From contig NZ_BMDQ01000001.1 in assembly GCF_014635865.1 (NCBI RefSeq), positions 434,001 through 498,000 of the forward strand: 64,000 nucleotides of DNA. The letters are read 5' to 3'. This document shows positions 46,382 through 55,587 of this stretch, one piece after another; within the stretch, counting starts at the first letter, position 1, and each line of letters begins with the position of its first letter. The notes below the pieces were generated by a model. The model saw only the letters and a program-made list of their open reading frames with translations. It was not told the origin of the DNA and ran no database searches. Origin of the DNA: Winogradskyella haliclonae (GTDB lineage: Bacteria > Bacteroidota > Bacteroidia > Flavobacteriales > Flavobacteriaceae). The position numbers and the translations under genes are program-made.

Positions 46382-47710
46382 CTAAACTAATACGGAATAA
46401 CCATTAAACACGTAACGTTGTAGCTTTTGTAAAGTTTCTAACTTATCACTGGTATTAACGAGTAAGGAGATGTTATTATTGCTACCGCCATAAGCAATCA
46501 TTCGTACATTAACATCTTGTAATATTTGGAAGAGTTCTGGCGTATCTGGATGGTAAATAATTTGGTTACCCACCAAACACACAATACTCATGTAATCCTC
46601 AACCTCGACCTCAGCAAACTTTTGCAATTCAGTTACAATAGCCTCAAGATTAGTAGTGTTGTCTATCGTTAATGACACCGCAATCTCAGAGGTGGTAATC
46701 ATATCAATAGCAGTCTCGTAGGTTTCGAAAATTTCAAAGATTTTCTTTAAAAACCCATGTGCCAGAAGCATCCGTACCGACTTTATTTTGATGGCAGTAA
46801 TGCCATCTTTGGCGGCAATGGCTTTGATGCCTTCGCCATGAATTTGGTTGGTAATTAATGTGCCGTGTGCTTCTGGCGCCATGGTGTTTTTTAATCGTAA
46901 TGGGATGTCTAAACGCCTTACAGGCATTACCGTTTGCGGGTGCAATATTTTTGCTCCAAAATAGGCAAGCTCAGCTGCTTCGTCATAAGACAAATGCGAT
47001 AAGGCTCGTGTATCGTTTACAAAACGTGGGTCGTTGTTATGGAAGCCGTCAATATCTGTCCAAATCTGTACCTCATCGGCATCAATGGCTGCGCCAATAA
47101 TTGTTGCGGTATAATCGCTACCACCACGGTGTAAATTGGTAATAGCGCCATCGGCATCCAAGCTAATAAACCCTTGTGTAATATAGATGTCTGCCGTTGG
47201 TTGGCTATCGATCAAACGAAATAAACTTTGTTTAATGTAAAAATTATCAGGCTCATTATTTCGGTCTACACGCATAAAATCTAAAGCAGGTAATACTACC
47301 ACATTAAACCCTTCTTGTTCTAAAAACCGGCTGAACATATACGTCGACAACAACTCTCCATTGGCCAAAATACTATTGTGTAATTGTGCATAATAGTTTC
47401 TGGTGGCAGCTTGGCGCAAGTTTCTAAAAATCCCATTAACATAATCACTCACGTCTTGCTGTAACGACGCTTCATGCAACAAATCGTAAACGGTGGCATT
47501 GTAAGTTTCGTTAAGATTGTCTATTTGTTCTTCAGCAGCTTTTACATCTCCAGCGGCTATAGATTCTGAAATCGCAACCAGTGCATTTGTAGTGCCTGAC
47601 ATGGCTGACAATACCACTATTTTTTGGTCATTGGTATTGATGATATCTTTGACATGATTCATATTCACCACAGAACCAACAGATGTACCGCCAAACTTAT
47701 ATACTAACAT
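46382..47710 (-). CDS. Aspartate kinase
   Basis: A 442-residue monofunctional aspartokinase, the first step of Lys/Thr/Met biosynthesis. The kinase domain opens MLVYKFGGTSVGS and has HRGGSDYTAT (about 203-212) and TDIDGFHNNDPR (ATP/aspartate site). Two C-terminal ACT domains (about 300-442) imply allosteric feedback. The start is the ATG at 47710; a TTG 9 bases upstream is less likely. A -7 box TATTTTTG (47737-47730, minus strand) lies just upstream. It is divergent from an ACT-like protein. Confidence 0.93.
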   Translation of the reverse strand: MLVYKFGGTSVGSVVNMNHVKDIINTNDQKIVVLSAMSGTTNALVAISESIAAGDVKAAEEQIDNLNETYNATVYDLLHEASLQQDVSDYVNGIFRNLRQAATRNYYAQLHNSILANGELLSTYMFSRFLEQEGFNVVVLPALDFMRVDRNNEPDNFYIKQSLFRLIDSQPTADIYITQGFISLDADGAITNLHRGGSDYTATIIGAAIDADEVQIWTDIDGFHNNDPRFVNDTRALSHLSYDEAAELAYFGAKILHPQTVMPVRRLDIPLRLKNTMAPEAHGTLITNQIHGEGIKAIAAKDGITAIKIKSVRMLLAHGFLKKIFEIFETYETAIDMITTSEIAVSLTIDNTTNLEAIVTELQKFAEVEVEDYMSIVCLVGNQIIYHPDTPELFQILQDVNVRMIAYGGSNNNISLLVNTSDKLETLQKLQRYVFNGYSVLV

Positions 47711-47780
47711 GTGTTTCAATTTTAAAGCCCAAAAATAAGTTTATACTTTTCCTTGATACTAATATTTTGAAGAAATAGTT

Positions 47781-47788
47781 TATATTTG
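47781..47788 (+). promoter_or_regulatory. -7 promoter element of the ACT-like gene
   Basis: TATATTTG matches TAnnTTTG exactly, 30 bases before the ATG at 47819. A possible TTG at 47753-47755 is 25 bases away, longer than usual. Confidence 0.5.
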
Positions 47789-47818
47789 CACACATTGTTA
47801 ATTATATAACAAACAAAA

Positions 47819-48472
47819 ATGAAAACTATTGCCTCTTGTGTAGAAGACATTTTAGTTAAACAACCTTTTTTAGAAGAAGCCTTGTTTAGACAAATCATAA
47901 ACTTTTCGGCTTTATCGGAAGAGCTACAAACTCCTGTAAGTAAAATGTTAGGCAAACCTGTAAAAACGGGTGCTATTATGATGGCCTTAAGACGTTATGC
48001 ACCACCAGTGCATTTACGACAATCGCATCAACTAAAAGCTGTACTAAAACAGTTGGGAGATATTACTGTACGCTCTAACTTAATTGACTACACGTTTCAG
48101 AATTCGGATACTTTAATTAAAAGTCACTCTAATGTTATGGAAACTTTAGATACAAAATCGTTCTATGGGTTTTCTAAAGGTGTTTACGAAAGTAATATTG
48201 TTGTGTCAGCTTCAGAAAAACGTATTGTTTTAGAGGGCTTTAAAAATGAAAAAATGATAGATTCCCAAGACAATCTATCGTCCATAAGCATACGTTTGCC
48301 TAAAAATAATCAGCGAATTTCTGGCTTATACTATCAAATTTTTAAGCGCTTTGCCTGGGAAGGAATTTCGCTTCACGAAGTGATTTCTACAACCAACGAG
48401 TTTACCGTTTTAGTAGAAAGTCATTTAGTAGATCAAGCCTTTTCTGCCATTAAGAATCTGAACGCTCAGTAG
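47819..48472 (+). CDS. ACT domain-like protein divergent from aspartate kinase
   Basis: A 217-residue cytoplasmic protein. The N-terminal 60 residues are a helical, HTH-like region (LEEALFRQIINFSALSEELQTPVSKMLGKPV) and the C-terminal 65 residues (ISIRLPKNNQRISGLYYQIFKRFAWEGISLHEVI) look like an ACT fold similar to those in aspartokinases. This suggests a regulator or ligand-binding partner for amino-acid synthesis, encoded head-to-head with the kinase. The 3' end overlaps the convergent brnQ by 23 bases. Family assignment is by pattern only. Confidence 0.75.
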   Translation: MKTIASCVEDILVKQPFLEEALFRQIINFSALSEELQTPVSKMLGKPVKTGAIMMALRRYAPPVHLRQSHQLKAVLKQLGDITVRSNLIDYTFQNSDTLIKSHSNVMETLDTKSFYGFSKGVYESNIVVSASEKRIVLEGFKNEKMIDSQDNLSSISIRLPKNNQRISGLYYQIFKRFAWEGISLHEVISTTNEFTVLVESHLVDQAFSAIKNLNAQ

Positions 48473-49757
48473 ATGTCTTAAAAAATACATTAGCTAAAAC
48501 AAAAGCGACTAAAGCTGGCAATATCCAACCTAAACTATGGTTTGCTAAAGGAATGTAATTGGTTAGATTTTTCAAGCTATCAGATGGACTTATAAAGCCT
48601 ATAACATCTGGTATACTAAAGATAAAGGTAGTTATAACTACAGCTCTAAATACCAATGGTGTGGCTAACTTTTCAGGAAGTACATTCAAAATTATTAATA
48701 CGATAGTTATCGGATAAATAAATAATAGTATCGGATAAGCGATGACTATGATAGAATGAAAATCAAGTTGCCCAACACCAACACCAGCCAAACACGCTAA
48801 AATTGCAGTAATAATATACGCGTTGTTGGAACTGTGAAATAAGCCTCTAAAATAATCTGCTGTTCCGGCAACAATGCCAACAGCTGTAGTGAAACAAGCT
48901 AGTGAAATCAGAACACTTAACACCGTATTACCAAAAGTGCCCAATGCCGAAATACTAATACCTCTTAACAAATTGGCGCGTTGCATATCATTACTCAAAG
49001 TACTATCGACACTAATTTCTGTACCATAATAGGCGCCTACAGAAATCAATCCTGCATAGATAACAAACAAGCCTAAACCAGCAATAAGTCCTGCTTTTCG
49101 GATTAAAGATTTTTTGGCTTCATAAGCTTCAACATCAATAGTTTTAAACTTTAATGACACTATAATAAAAGCACCAACTACGACAGCGCCAATAGCATCA
49201 AAGGTTTGATAGCCTTCTAATATTCCGCTTACAATTGGCGATTGAAATGTTGCAGGATTAGCCAAACTGCTATTATACAAACCAATTCCAATGACCATAA
49301 GCAACATAATAACAATCAGTGGCGTTAAAAATTTACCTATAACATTTAAAATTTTCGAACGGTTTAAAACAAAGACCAATACCAAAGCGAAGTAAATTAA
49401 ACTTGTCCATAATGGGTCCGTGCCAAAAGCTGGATGAATGGCAATTTCATGCGTAGCAGAAGCAGTCCTTGGTGATGGAATTGCTATAGAAATGATATAA
49501 ACAATAACACAATAAATAGAACTAAACCATGGGGAAACTTTTTTGCCAAAGTCGTACATGGTGCCCTGCAATTTAGCATGTGCCATGATACCAATAATAG
49601 GAATAATTACCGCAGTAATCATAAATCCTAAGGTGACCCAAAACCATTGCTCACCAGCATTGTAACCTAATAATGGTGGGATTAGTAAATTTCCTGCACC
49701 AAAGAATAAAGAGAATAAGCCAAATGCTGTTACGAGGAGGACTTTACGTTTATACAC
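48450..49757 (-). CDS. brnQ: Branched-chain amino acid transport system carrier protein
   Basis: A 435-residue, 12-helix sodium-coupled Leu/Ile/Val symporter of the LIVCS family: it opens FGLFSLFFGAGNLLIPPLLG, the family's diagnostic N-terminal helix. The start is GTG at 49757, sharing its first base with the stop codon of the upstream serine hydrolase gene (TAGTG), which suggests coupled translation. The last 23 bases overlap the convergent ACT-like gene. Confidence 0.94.
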   Translation of the reverse strand: MYKRKVLLVTAFGLFSLFFGAGNLLIPPLLGYNAGEQWFWVTLGFMITAVIIPIIGIMAHAKLQGTMYDFGKKVSPWFSSIYCVIVYIISIAIPSPRTASATHEIAIHPAFGTDPLWTSLIYFALVLVFVLNRSKILNVIGKFLTPLIVIMLLMVIGIGLYNSSLANPATFQSPIVSGILEGYQTFDAIGAVVVGAFIIVSLKFKTIDVEAYEAKKSLIRKAGLIAGLGLFVIYAGLISVGAYYGTEISVDSTLSNDMQRANLLRGISISALGTFGNTVLSVLISLACFTTAVGIVAGTADYFRGLFHSSNNAYIITAILACLAGVGVGQLDFHSIIVIAYPILLFIYPITIVLIILNVLPEKLATPLVFRAVVITTFIFSIPDVIGFISPSDSLKNLTNYIPLANHSLGWILPALVAFVLANVFFKTSTERSDS

Positions 49758-51307
49758 TAGTCGATTCTTTTAAGTTCTAAGTCTCCAAAATCGAAACTAA
49801 AATCGGTAATTGGCGCTATATATTCCATAGTGGCAGATTGTGCTTTGCCGTCTTTATCAAAGGTAAACTTTACAAAAACATCTGCATCAAAACTCCTGTT
49901 ATTCCATTTGGCGACATACGTTGTTGCATTGTATGGTAATAACTCTCCAACGAGTTGAGAGGAACGTTCGCATTTTATCTTATAATTTTTGCCATCATGA
50001 GATATTAGAATATTTCCAAACCAAGCATCGTTAAATGTCCCAGTAATTTGATTTGGTTTTGGTAATTTGGAACTGCCTTTTAGTTTGTCGACTTGAGTAT
50101 AAACAGCAGCTTTAATGCTGTCGTTATACTTAATATATCTGGCATTTCTTCCGCCATAATTTTTTAACCAATTACGATTTTCGTACCCTAAATAAGAATC
50201 CTTAATGGTATTTGTAATGGTATTAAATGCAGAACCATTCATCTGATTTGTCAATACGGCTATTGCCAAATTTAAGTCAGGAATCATTGTAAACTGCGTT
50301 ACAGTACCTAATAAACCTCCTGTATGATAGACTTGCTTGTGTCCGCCTTTAACATCAGTGACAAACCAACCTAAGCCGTAACCTCTAAAATTAGAATTAT
50401 ACCAATCGCCAGCCCTAACATTAAGAGGGGTTTGTAATTGCCATAACTCATGGAATAAATCTTTATCAAGCAAACGCGTACCGTCTGCAGTAACGGCGTC
50501 ATTCATTAAAAACTGAGCCCATGTTAGCATATCACGAACATTACTCATAATACCGCCTGCAGGATTTGCTAAAGGTGACCAATCATGAGGAATTTTAATG
50601 ACCTTGCCTTCTGTTCTCGTATGAGCATCAATGATATTGCTTTTATCAGTCACACGATTGTAAGATGCTTTACTGTTTAACATTCCGACTGGTTTCATGA
50701 TTTTAGTTTCAATAAATTCTTCCCAAGACATGCCGCTAACACGTTTTAAAACTTCACCAGCAATGATGTACATATTATTATTATATCGGAATTTACTTCT
50801 AAAAGAAGATTCGGGTTTTAGATGTTTTACATTAGCTATAACATCATCAACCGTAAAATCACTGCCTTCAGGAAAAAACATTAAATCTCCAGCGCCGAGA
50901 GACAAGCCACTTCTGTGAGTCACCAAATCTCTAACTGTAAACGCTTCGGTTACATGCGGGTCTTGCATCTGAAACTCTGGAATATGTTTACGGACCTTGT
51001 CATCCCAATTTAATTTTCCTGCATCGACCATCATAGCCAAAGCAAAACAGGTAAATCCTTTGCTATTAGAGGCCACACCCACTAGCGTGTTTGGATCCAT
51101 TGGTCTGTTATTCTCTAAAGACCGCACACCATGACCATTGGCATATACTATTTGATTGTCTTTTAATATTCCAACGGATATGCCTGGAACATCAAATGTG
51201 CTTAATGTTTCTTGAATAAGTTTATCGAGTTCTGCCTCTTCTATTTGAGCATTTAGGCCCGCAGATAGTGCAAAAATAAATAGGATGATCCAGCGTCTTA
51301 AAGCCAT
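49757..51307 (-). CDS. Exported serine hydrolase, class C beta-lactamase-like
   Basis: A 516-residue protein with a signal peptide (SAGLNAQ). The penicillin-binding-type catalytic motifs are SNSK (80-83; Ser80), YNN (175-177) and a late HTGG in place of KTG. The C-terminal 100 residues form the DUF3471-type domain found in this group. It is probably an esterase or D-aminopeptidase and not a true beta-lactamase. Its stop codon overlaps the start of brnQ. A minus-strand -7 box TATATTTG is at 51346-51339. Confidence 0.88.
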   Translation of the reverse strand: MALRRWIILFIFALSAGLNAQIEEAELDKLIQETLSTFDVPGISVGILKDNQIVYANGHGVRSLENNRPMDPNTLVGVASNSKGFTCFALAMMVDAGKLNWDDKVRKHIPEFQMQDPHVTEAFTVRDLVTHRSGLSLGAGDLMFFPEGSDFTVDDVIANVKHLKPESSFRSKFRYNNNMYIIAGEVLKRVSGMSWEEFIETKIMKPVGMLNSKASYNRVTDKSNIIDAHTRTEGKVIKIPHDWSPLANPAGGIMSNVRDMLTWAQFLMNDAVTADGTRLLDKDLFHELWQLQTPLNVRAGDWYNSNFRGYGLGWFVTDVKGGHKQVYHTGGLLGTVTQFTMIPDLNLAIAVLTNQMNGSAFNTITNTIKDSYLGYENRNWLKNYGGRNARYIKYNDSIKAAVYTQVDKLKGSSKLPKPNQITGTFNDAWFGNILISHDGKNYKIKCERSSQLVGELLPYNATTYVAKWNNRSFDADVFVKFTFDKDGKAQSATMEYIAPITDFSFDFGDLELKRID

Positions 51308-51338
51308 AAAATTTATATATTTTGATTTAGAATAGTTT

Positions 51339-51346
51339 CAAATATA
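51339..51346 (-). promoter_or_regulatory. -7 promoter element of the serine hydrolase/brnQ operon
   Basis: On the minus strand TATATTTG, matching TAnnTTTG, 31 bases before the start codon. No clear -33 box. Confidence 0.45.
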
Positions 51347-51392
51347 GTGAATAGTTAGTGATGATTTGTACTGAATAAATCTATGATAAATT

Positions 51393-51400
51393 TATCTTTG
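51393..51400 (+). promoter_or_regulatory. -7 promoter element abutting the alpha/beta hydrolase start codon
   Basis: TATCTTTG is only 5 bases before the ATG at 51406. With transcription normally starting about 7 bases after this box, the mRNA would be leaderless. Confidence 0.5.
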
Positions 51401-51405
51401 CAATC

Positions 51406-52182
51406 ATGTTTGTAACTCACAGAAATTGTAAGATTCATTATACTTCAATTGGAGAAGGACCCACAATAGTATTGCTTCACGGTTTTTTAGAAACTCTACA
51501 CATGTGGGATGATTTTGTTGAAGAGCTTTCAGAAAATAATCATGTGCTCTGCATCGATTTATTGGGTCACGGGAAAACGAACTGCCTTGGGTATATACAT
51601 AGTATGGAAACTATGGCAGAAGCTGTTTATTCTGTAATAGATGAATTAAAAATTAATGATGTAAGTTGTATAGGACATTCTATGGGCGGCTATGTAGCTT
51701 TGGCTTTAGCTGAGCTAAAACCCAACTTAATTAAGAATCTTTGTTTAATGAATTCTACATTTGAAGCAGATGATAATGAACGATTAATTTTGAGAGCCCG
51801 TGCCGCTCAAATGGCAACGGAAAATTACGAAGCTCTGGTACGGATGTCATTTACCAATTTGTTTGCTCCAAATAGTAAAGAAAAATTTAAGGATGATTTT
51901 GAAAAGGCATTAGCCATAGGTCTTAAAACATCTCAACAAGGTTTTATTGCCGCACATAAAGGCATGGCCATAAGACCAGATAGATTTGAAACATTTGCAA
52001 ACATCACAGGAAAAAAAGTAATAATCATAGGAGAAAAAGATACAATCTATAATCAAGAATTAGTCCTGCAAAAAGTAAAGGATACTACAATAAAAATAGA
52101 ACTATTTTCAGGTGGGCATATGAGTTATATTGAAAATAAGAAAGAATTATCTTACTTTATAAATCATTTTAACGAAAAATAA
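51406..52182 (+). CDS. Alpha/beta hydrolase
   Basis: A 258-residue cytoplasmic hydrolase. The oxyanion-hole LLHGFLET (23-30), nucleophile elbow GHSMGG (Ser92), an Asp in GEKDTIYN and the late His in GGHMSYIEN make a complete catalytic triad. Related enzymes cleave esters, lactones or C-C bonds; the substrate is unknown. The start is fixed by family conservation at the N-terminus (KIHYTSIGEGPTIVLLHG), although it lies almost on the promoter. Confidence 0.92.
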   Translation: MFVTHRNCKIHYTSIGEGPTIVLLHGFLETLHMWDDFVEELSENNHVLCIDLLGHGKTNCLGYIHSMETMAEAVYSVIDELKINDVSCIGHSMGGYVALALAELKPNLIKNLCLMNSTFEADDNERLILRARAAQMATENYEALVRMSFTNLFAPNSKEKFKDDFEKALAIGLKTSQQGFIAAHKGMAIRPDRFETFANITGKKVIIIGEKDTIYNQELVLQKVKDTTIKIELFSGGHMSYIENKKELSYFINHFNEK

Positions 52183-52243
52183 TACGTTTTAGCGTTTTAA
52201 TTTGATTTTTTAATTATGTTAGTCTTTCCAAATCTAACTAATT

Positions 52244-52507
52244 ATGAAAAAATCTACTTCAGCGATTACTCCATTGAAACTATATTGCGATTTTTTTGGT
52301 CATAATTATAAAGTCACTAAAAAAGTGACACACCATGTTAAAGAATATACATGCTCTTGTTGTAAGAAACAGTTAACGACAAACAGTAATGGTCGGCTTA
52401 CTGAACTTACACCAAAATTCAAAGAGATAAATGCTACCCTAGCTAAAATTTATTCTAATAAGCTATCGAGAATGAATGCGCAAAGGTTTAATACTTCTGC
52501 GGCATAA
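52244..52507 (+). CDS. Mini zinc-ribbon-like protein (paralogue 1)
   Basis: An 87-residue protein. LYCDFFGHNYKVTKK and YTCSCCKKQLTTNSNGRLTEL give a His plus Cys-x-Cys-Cys cluster that probably binds a metal, as in DUF1660-like small proteins. The C-terminus is helical and basic. A paralogue lies at 58898-59116 with the same FGHN core, C-terminal arrangement and a shared TTAGTCT element 18-19 bases before the start codon. Function unknown. Confidence 0.75.
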   Translation: MKKSTSAITPLKLYCDFFGHNYKVTKKVTHHVKEYTCSCCKKQLTTNSNGRLTELTPKFKEINATLAKIYSNKLSRMNAQRFNTSAA

Positions 52508-52614
52508 ATTAATAGACTATAATGATCTGTTACTCATTAAAAAAAGTTTCTCGGCTCTTAAATGTATTCTAAAAAATAAAACAAGTAAGGCTAAAAAGTA
52601 AATAGCTACTAACC

Positions 52615-53676
52615 TTAATTTTCGTTTTCAGTCTCGTTGAAATTTTTCCAACCTTTGGCTATAATTGGCACTTTAGTTTCTGCTCGAGTTACTAAATGTA
52701 AGCCTCGATTGGCTTCAGTCATATAACCAATAACTGTTAAATTAGGGTTCCCTTTAATTTTTGGAAAATCTTCTTGTGCTATAGTCATCAACAGCTCATA
52801 ATCTTCGCCTCCGTTTAAAGCAATAGTTGTACTGTCTATATTAAATTCTTCACAGGTGTTAATAACTTGCGGGTCTAAAGGAATTTTATTTTCGTATATA
52901 TCTACACCAACATTACTTTGTTTGCATATATGCATAATTTCAGACGATAAGCCATCACTGATATCAATCATACTTGTAGGCTTTACCTCTAATTGCTTGA
53001 GCAAATCCACAATATCTTTTCGAGCTTCAGGTTTTAACTGACGTTCAACAATGTAAGTATACATCGATAAGTCTGGCTGATTCTGAGGGTTAACTTTAAA
53101 GACTTCTTTTTCGCGTTCCAATATCTGAAGTCCCATATAGGCACCTCCCAAATCACCTGTAACGACTAATAAATCATTAGGCTTAGCTCCTGAACGCATC
53201 ACAACATTATCTTCCTCTACTTCACCAATTGCAGTAATGGAGATGATAAGTCCAGACGTAGAAGATGTTGTATCTCCACCTATAACATCAATGTTATACA
53301 CCCTTGATGCAGTTTCAATACCCGCATATAACTCTTCTAAAGCTTCAAGAGGAAAACGATTAGATACAGCAATAGAAACTGTAATCTGCGTTGCATTGGC
53401 ATTCATAGCGCAGACATCGGACAAATTAACCATAACCGATTTATAACCTAAATGTTTTAAGGGCACATAACTCAAATCAAAATGTACGCCTTCGACCAAT
53501 AAATCTGTAGTAACAACGATTTGTTTTTTTTCAGGACTTAAAACAGCTGCATCATCTCCAATCCCTTTAACTGTAGACTTATGATTTATTTTAAATTGCT
53601 CTGTTAAATGTTCAATGAGTTTAAACTCACCGAGCTCACTTAATGGTGTTCTTTGTGGATTTTTATCTTCTATCAT
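52615..53676 (-). CDS. thiL: Thiamine-monophosphate kinase
   Basis: A 353-residue kinase for the last step to thiamine diphosphate. The N-terminal GEFKLIEHLT and GIGDDAAVL (about 39-47) bind ATP/metal, followed by TTDLLVEGVHFDL and NLSDVCAMNANA, all hallmark ThiL/AIR-synthase motifs; GDLGGAYMGLQ and DISDGLSSE occur later. Single gene. A minus-strand -7 box sits 4 bases upstream of the start codon. Confidence 0.96.
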   Translation of the reverse strand: MIEDKNPQRTPLSELGEFKLIEHLTEQFKINHKSTVKGIGDDAAVLSPEKKQIVVTTDLLVEGVHFDLSYVPLKHLGYKSVMVNLSDVCAMNANATQITVSIAVSNRFPLEALEELYAGIETASRVYNIDVIGGDTTSSTSGLIISITAIGEVEEDNVVMRSGAKPNDLLVVTGDLGGAYMGLQILEREKEVFKVNPQNQPDLSMYTYIVERQLKPEARKDIVDLLKQLEVKPTSMIDISDGLSSEIMHICKQSNVGVDIYENKIPLDPQVINTCEEFNIDSTTIALNGGEDYELLMTIAQEDFPKIKGNPNLTVIGYMTEANRGLHLVTRAETKVPIIAKGWKNFNETENEN

Positions 53677-53680
53677 CCTG

Positions 53681-53688
53681 CAAAAATA
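53681..53688 (-). promoter_or_regulatory. -7 promoter element abutting the thiL start codon
   Basis: On the minus strand TATTTTTG, ending 4 bases before the ATG, so a very short or absent leader is predicted. No clear -33 TTG. Confidence 0.4.
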
Positions 53689-53786
53689 TTATGCTTTTAA
53701 CAATTAACACATAATTTATTCATCTAATTTCAGTTAAGTATTTAGAGCAATTCTTAATTAATGATTAAATTGCAAAAAAACACCCC

Positions 53787-55577
53787 ATGAAAATATCAAA
53801 ACTTACACTTATTTCCCTACTATGTCTTATGACACTTTTTACATTAAGTTGTAATGATGAGACCGTTGATTTAAGTAATCAAGATTCAGATAACGATACT
53901 ATAGTAAACATAAATGACAATTGCCTAAATATAGCAAACCCCAATCAAGAAGACACCGACAACGATGGTGTTGGTGACGCTTGTGATGATGATATTGATG
54001 GTGATGGCATTACAAACGAGTCTGATAATTGCCCTAATACAGCAAATCCTAATCAAGAAGACATAGACAATGATGGCATAGGCGATGCTTGTGATTCCAA
54101 CATAGACACTGATGGTGATGGCATAGAAGATGCAATGGATAATTGCCCTAATACAGCAAATCCTAATCAAGAAGACATTGATGGTGATGGCATTGGTAAT
54201 GCTTGTGATAATTGCCCTAATACAGCAAATCCTAACCAAGAAGACACTGATGGTGATGGCATAGGCGATGCCTGTGATAACTGCATTGATACAGAAAATC
54301 CTAATCAAGAAGACATTGACAGTGATGGCATAGGCGATGCTTGTGATAATTGCCCTAATACAGCAAATCCTAATCAAGAAGATATTGACAACGACGGTGT
54401 TGGTAACGCTTGTGATATCAGCCCCTATACATTAGATACGCCTTGCGTAAATGGAATGGCTGGTATCTTCCCTTGTAATGGTATTGATGTCATGGGTGCC
54501 ATAGATACCGAAACACTTGGTGGTAGTTCTGCCTCTAATATAGAAGGTAGTGATATTTGGGGTTGGACAGATCCAACTACAAATAAAGAATATGCTTTAG
54601 TTGGTCTGACAAATACTACGGCATTCGTAGATGTAACTGATCCATTCAATCCTATATTCCTGGGACGATTAAATTCTAGTGCGGGTATAAATTTTTGGCG
54701 AGATGTAAAAGTATATAATAATCATGCGTTTATAGTTGCTGACAATGTAGGAAATCATGGTATGCAAGTCTTTGACTTGACACGCTTAAGAAACGTAACA
54801 AATCCTCCAGAAACCTTTACTGTAGATGCGCTTTATACTGGTGTTGGGAGTTGTCATAATATTGTAATTAACGAGAGTGAGGCTGTGGCGTATTTAGTTG
54901 GATGTACAGGTACAAATGGAGGTGGACCAATCTTTGTTGATATTTCTAATCCAATGAATCCTACATTCTTGGGAGACTATACTGCTGGCGGTTATTCTCA
55001 CGATGCGCAAGTTGTTACTTATACTGGTCCTGATCCAGATTATCAGGGTCGAGAAATCTATGTAGGAAGTAATGGCAATACAGATAGAGTCGTAATATTA
55101 GATGTTACAGATAAGTCTAACGTTATTCCTATTAGTGATTTTACATATCCGCAAACTGCATATGCGCATCAAGGTTGGTTTACCGAAGATCAAAGATACT
55201 TTATACTTGGTGACGAAATTGACGAACGTAATTTTGGTTTTAATACTAAAACCTTAATATTCGATTTTTCAGATTTAGATAACCCAGTGCCATCGGCAAA
55301 TTATTTTGGTCCAACACCAGCAATTGACCATAATGGTTATGTTGTTGGTAATGAGTATTACTTATCTAATTATAGAGCTGGATTACGCATCTTGGATATT
55401 TCTAATATTAGTTCAACCACAAACCCAATGACTGAAACTCATTTTATAGACACATACCTGCCTAATGATGCTTCAGAATTTAATGGTGTTTGGAGTGTTT
55501 ATCCTTATTTTGCCAGTGGAAACATTATGATAGGTGATATTGAACGTGGACTTATTATTGTCAAAAAAAGTATGTAA
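53787..55577 (+). CDS. Lipoprotein with thrombospondin type 3 repeats and choice-of-anchor B domain
   Basis: A 596-residue lipoprotein (FTLSCNDE). Residues about 30-212 hold six calcium-binding thrombospondin type 3 repeats ([18 protein letters not shown] pattern, 23-residue unit for the last four). The rest, about 215-596, is a choice-of-anchor B beta-propeller with LVIVD-like repeats ([20 protein letters not shown]). It is the first gene of a four-gene operon with a repeat lipoprotein, MbnP and MbnH (10-, 12- and 6-base gaps). Confidence 0.9.
   Translation: MKISKLTLISLLCLMTLFTLSCNDETVDLSNQDSDNDTIVNINDNCLNIANPNQEDTDNDGVGDACDDDIDGDGITNESDNCPNTANPNQEDIDNDGIGDACDSNIDTDGDGIEDAMDNCPNTANPNQEDIDGDGIGNACDNCPNTANPNQEDTDGDGIGDACDNCIDTENPNQEDIDSDGIGDACDNCPNTANPNQEDIDNDGVGNACDISPYTLDTPCVNGMAGIFPCNGIDVMGAIDTETLGGSSASNIEGSDIWGWTDPTTNKEYALVGLTNTTAFVDVTDPFNPIFLGRLNSSAGINFWRDVKVYNNHAFIVADNVGNHGMQVFDLTRLRNVTNPPETFTVDALYTGVGSCHNIVINESEAVAYLVGCTGTNGGGPIFVDISNPMNPTFLGDYTAGGYSHDAQVVTYTGPDPDYQGREIYVGSNGNTDRVVILDVTDKSNVIPISDFTYPQTAYAHQGWFTEDQRYFILGDEIDERNFGFNTKTLIFDFSDLDNPVPSANYFGPTPAIDHNGYVVGNEYYLSNYRAGLRILDISNISSTTNPMTETHFIDTYLPNDASEFNGVWSVYPYFASGNIMIGDIERGLIIVKKSM
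53916..54416 (+). repeat. DNA-level repeat array encoding thrombospondin type 3 units
   Basis: Six units; the four starting at 54138, 54207, 54276 and 54345 have an exact 69-base period and are nearly identical at the DNA level, so unit number could change by recombination or slippage. Confidence 0.85.
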
Positions 55578-55587
55578 CGTATTAAAA

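Noticed and set aside
49757..51307. True class C beta-lactamase (antibiotic resistance)
   Set aside because: It has an HTGG instead of KTG motif and a DUF3471-like tail; more likely an esterase or peptidase.
52244..52507. Prophage remnant based on the DUF1660-like resemblance
   Set aside because: No phage structural, integrase or lysis genes surround either zinc-ribbon gene.
53916..54416. CRISPR array
   Set aside because: The periodic repeats are coding, in frame, and have no unique spacers.
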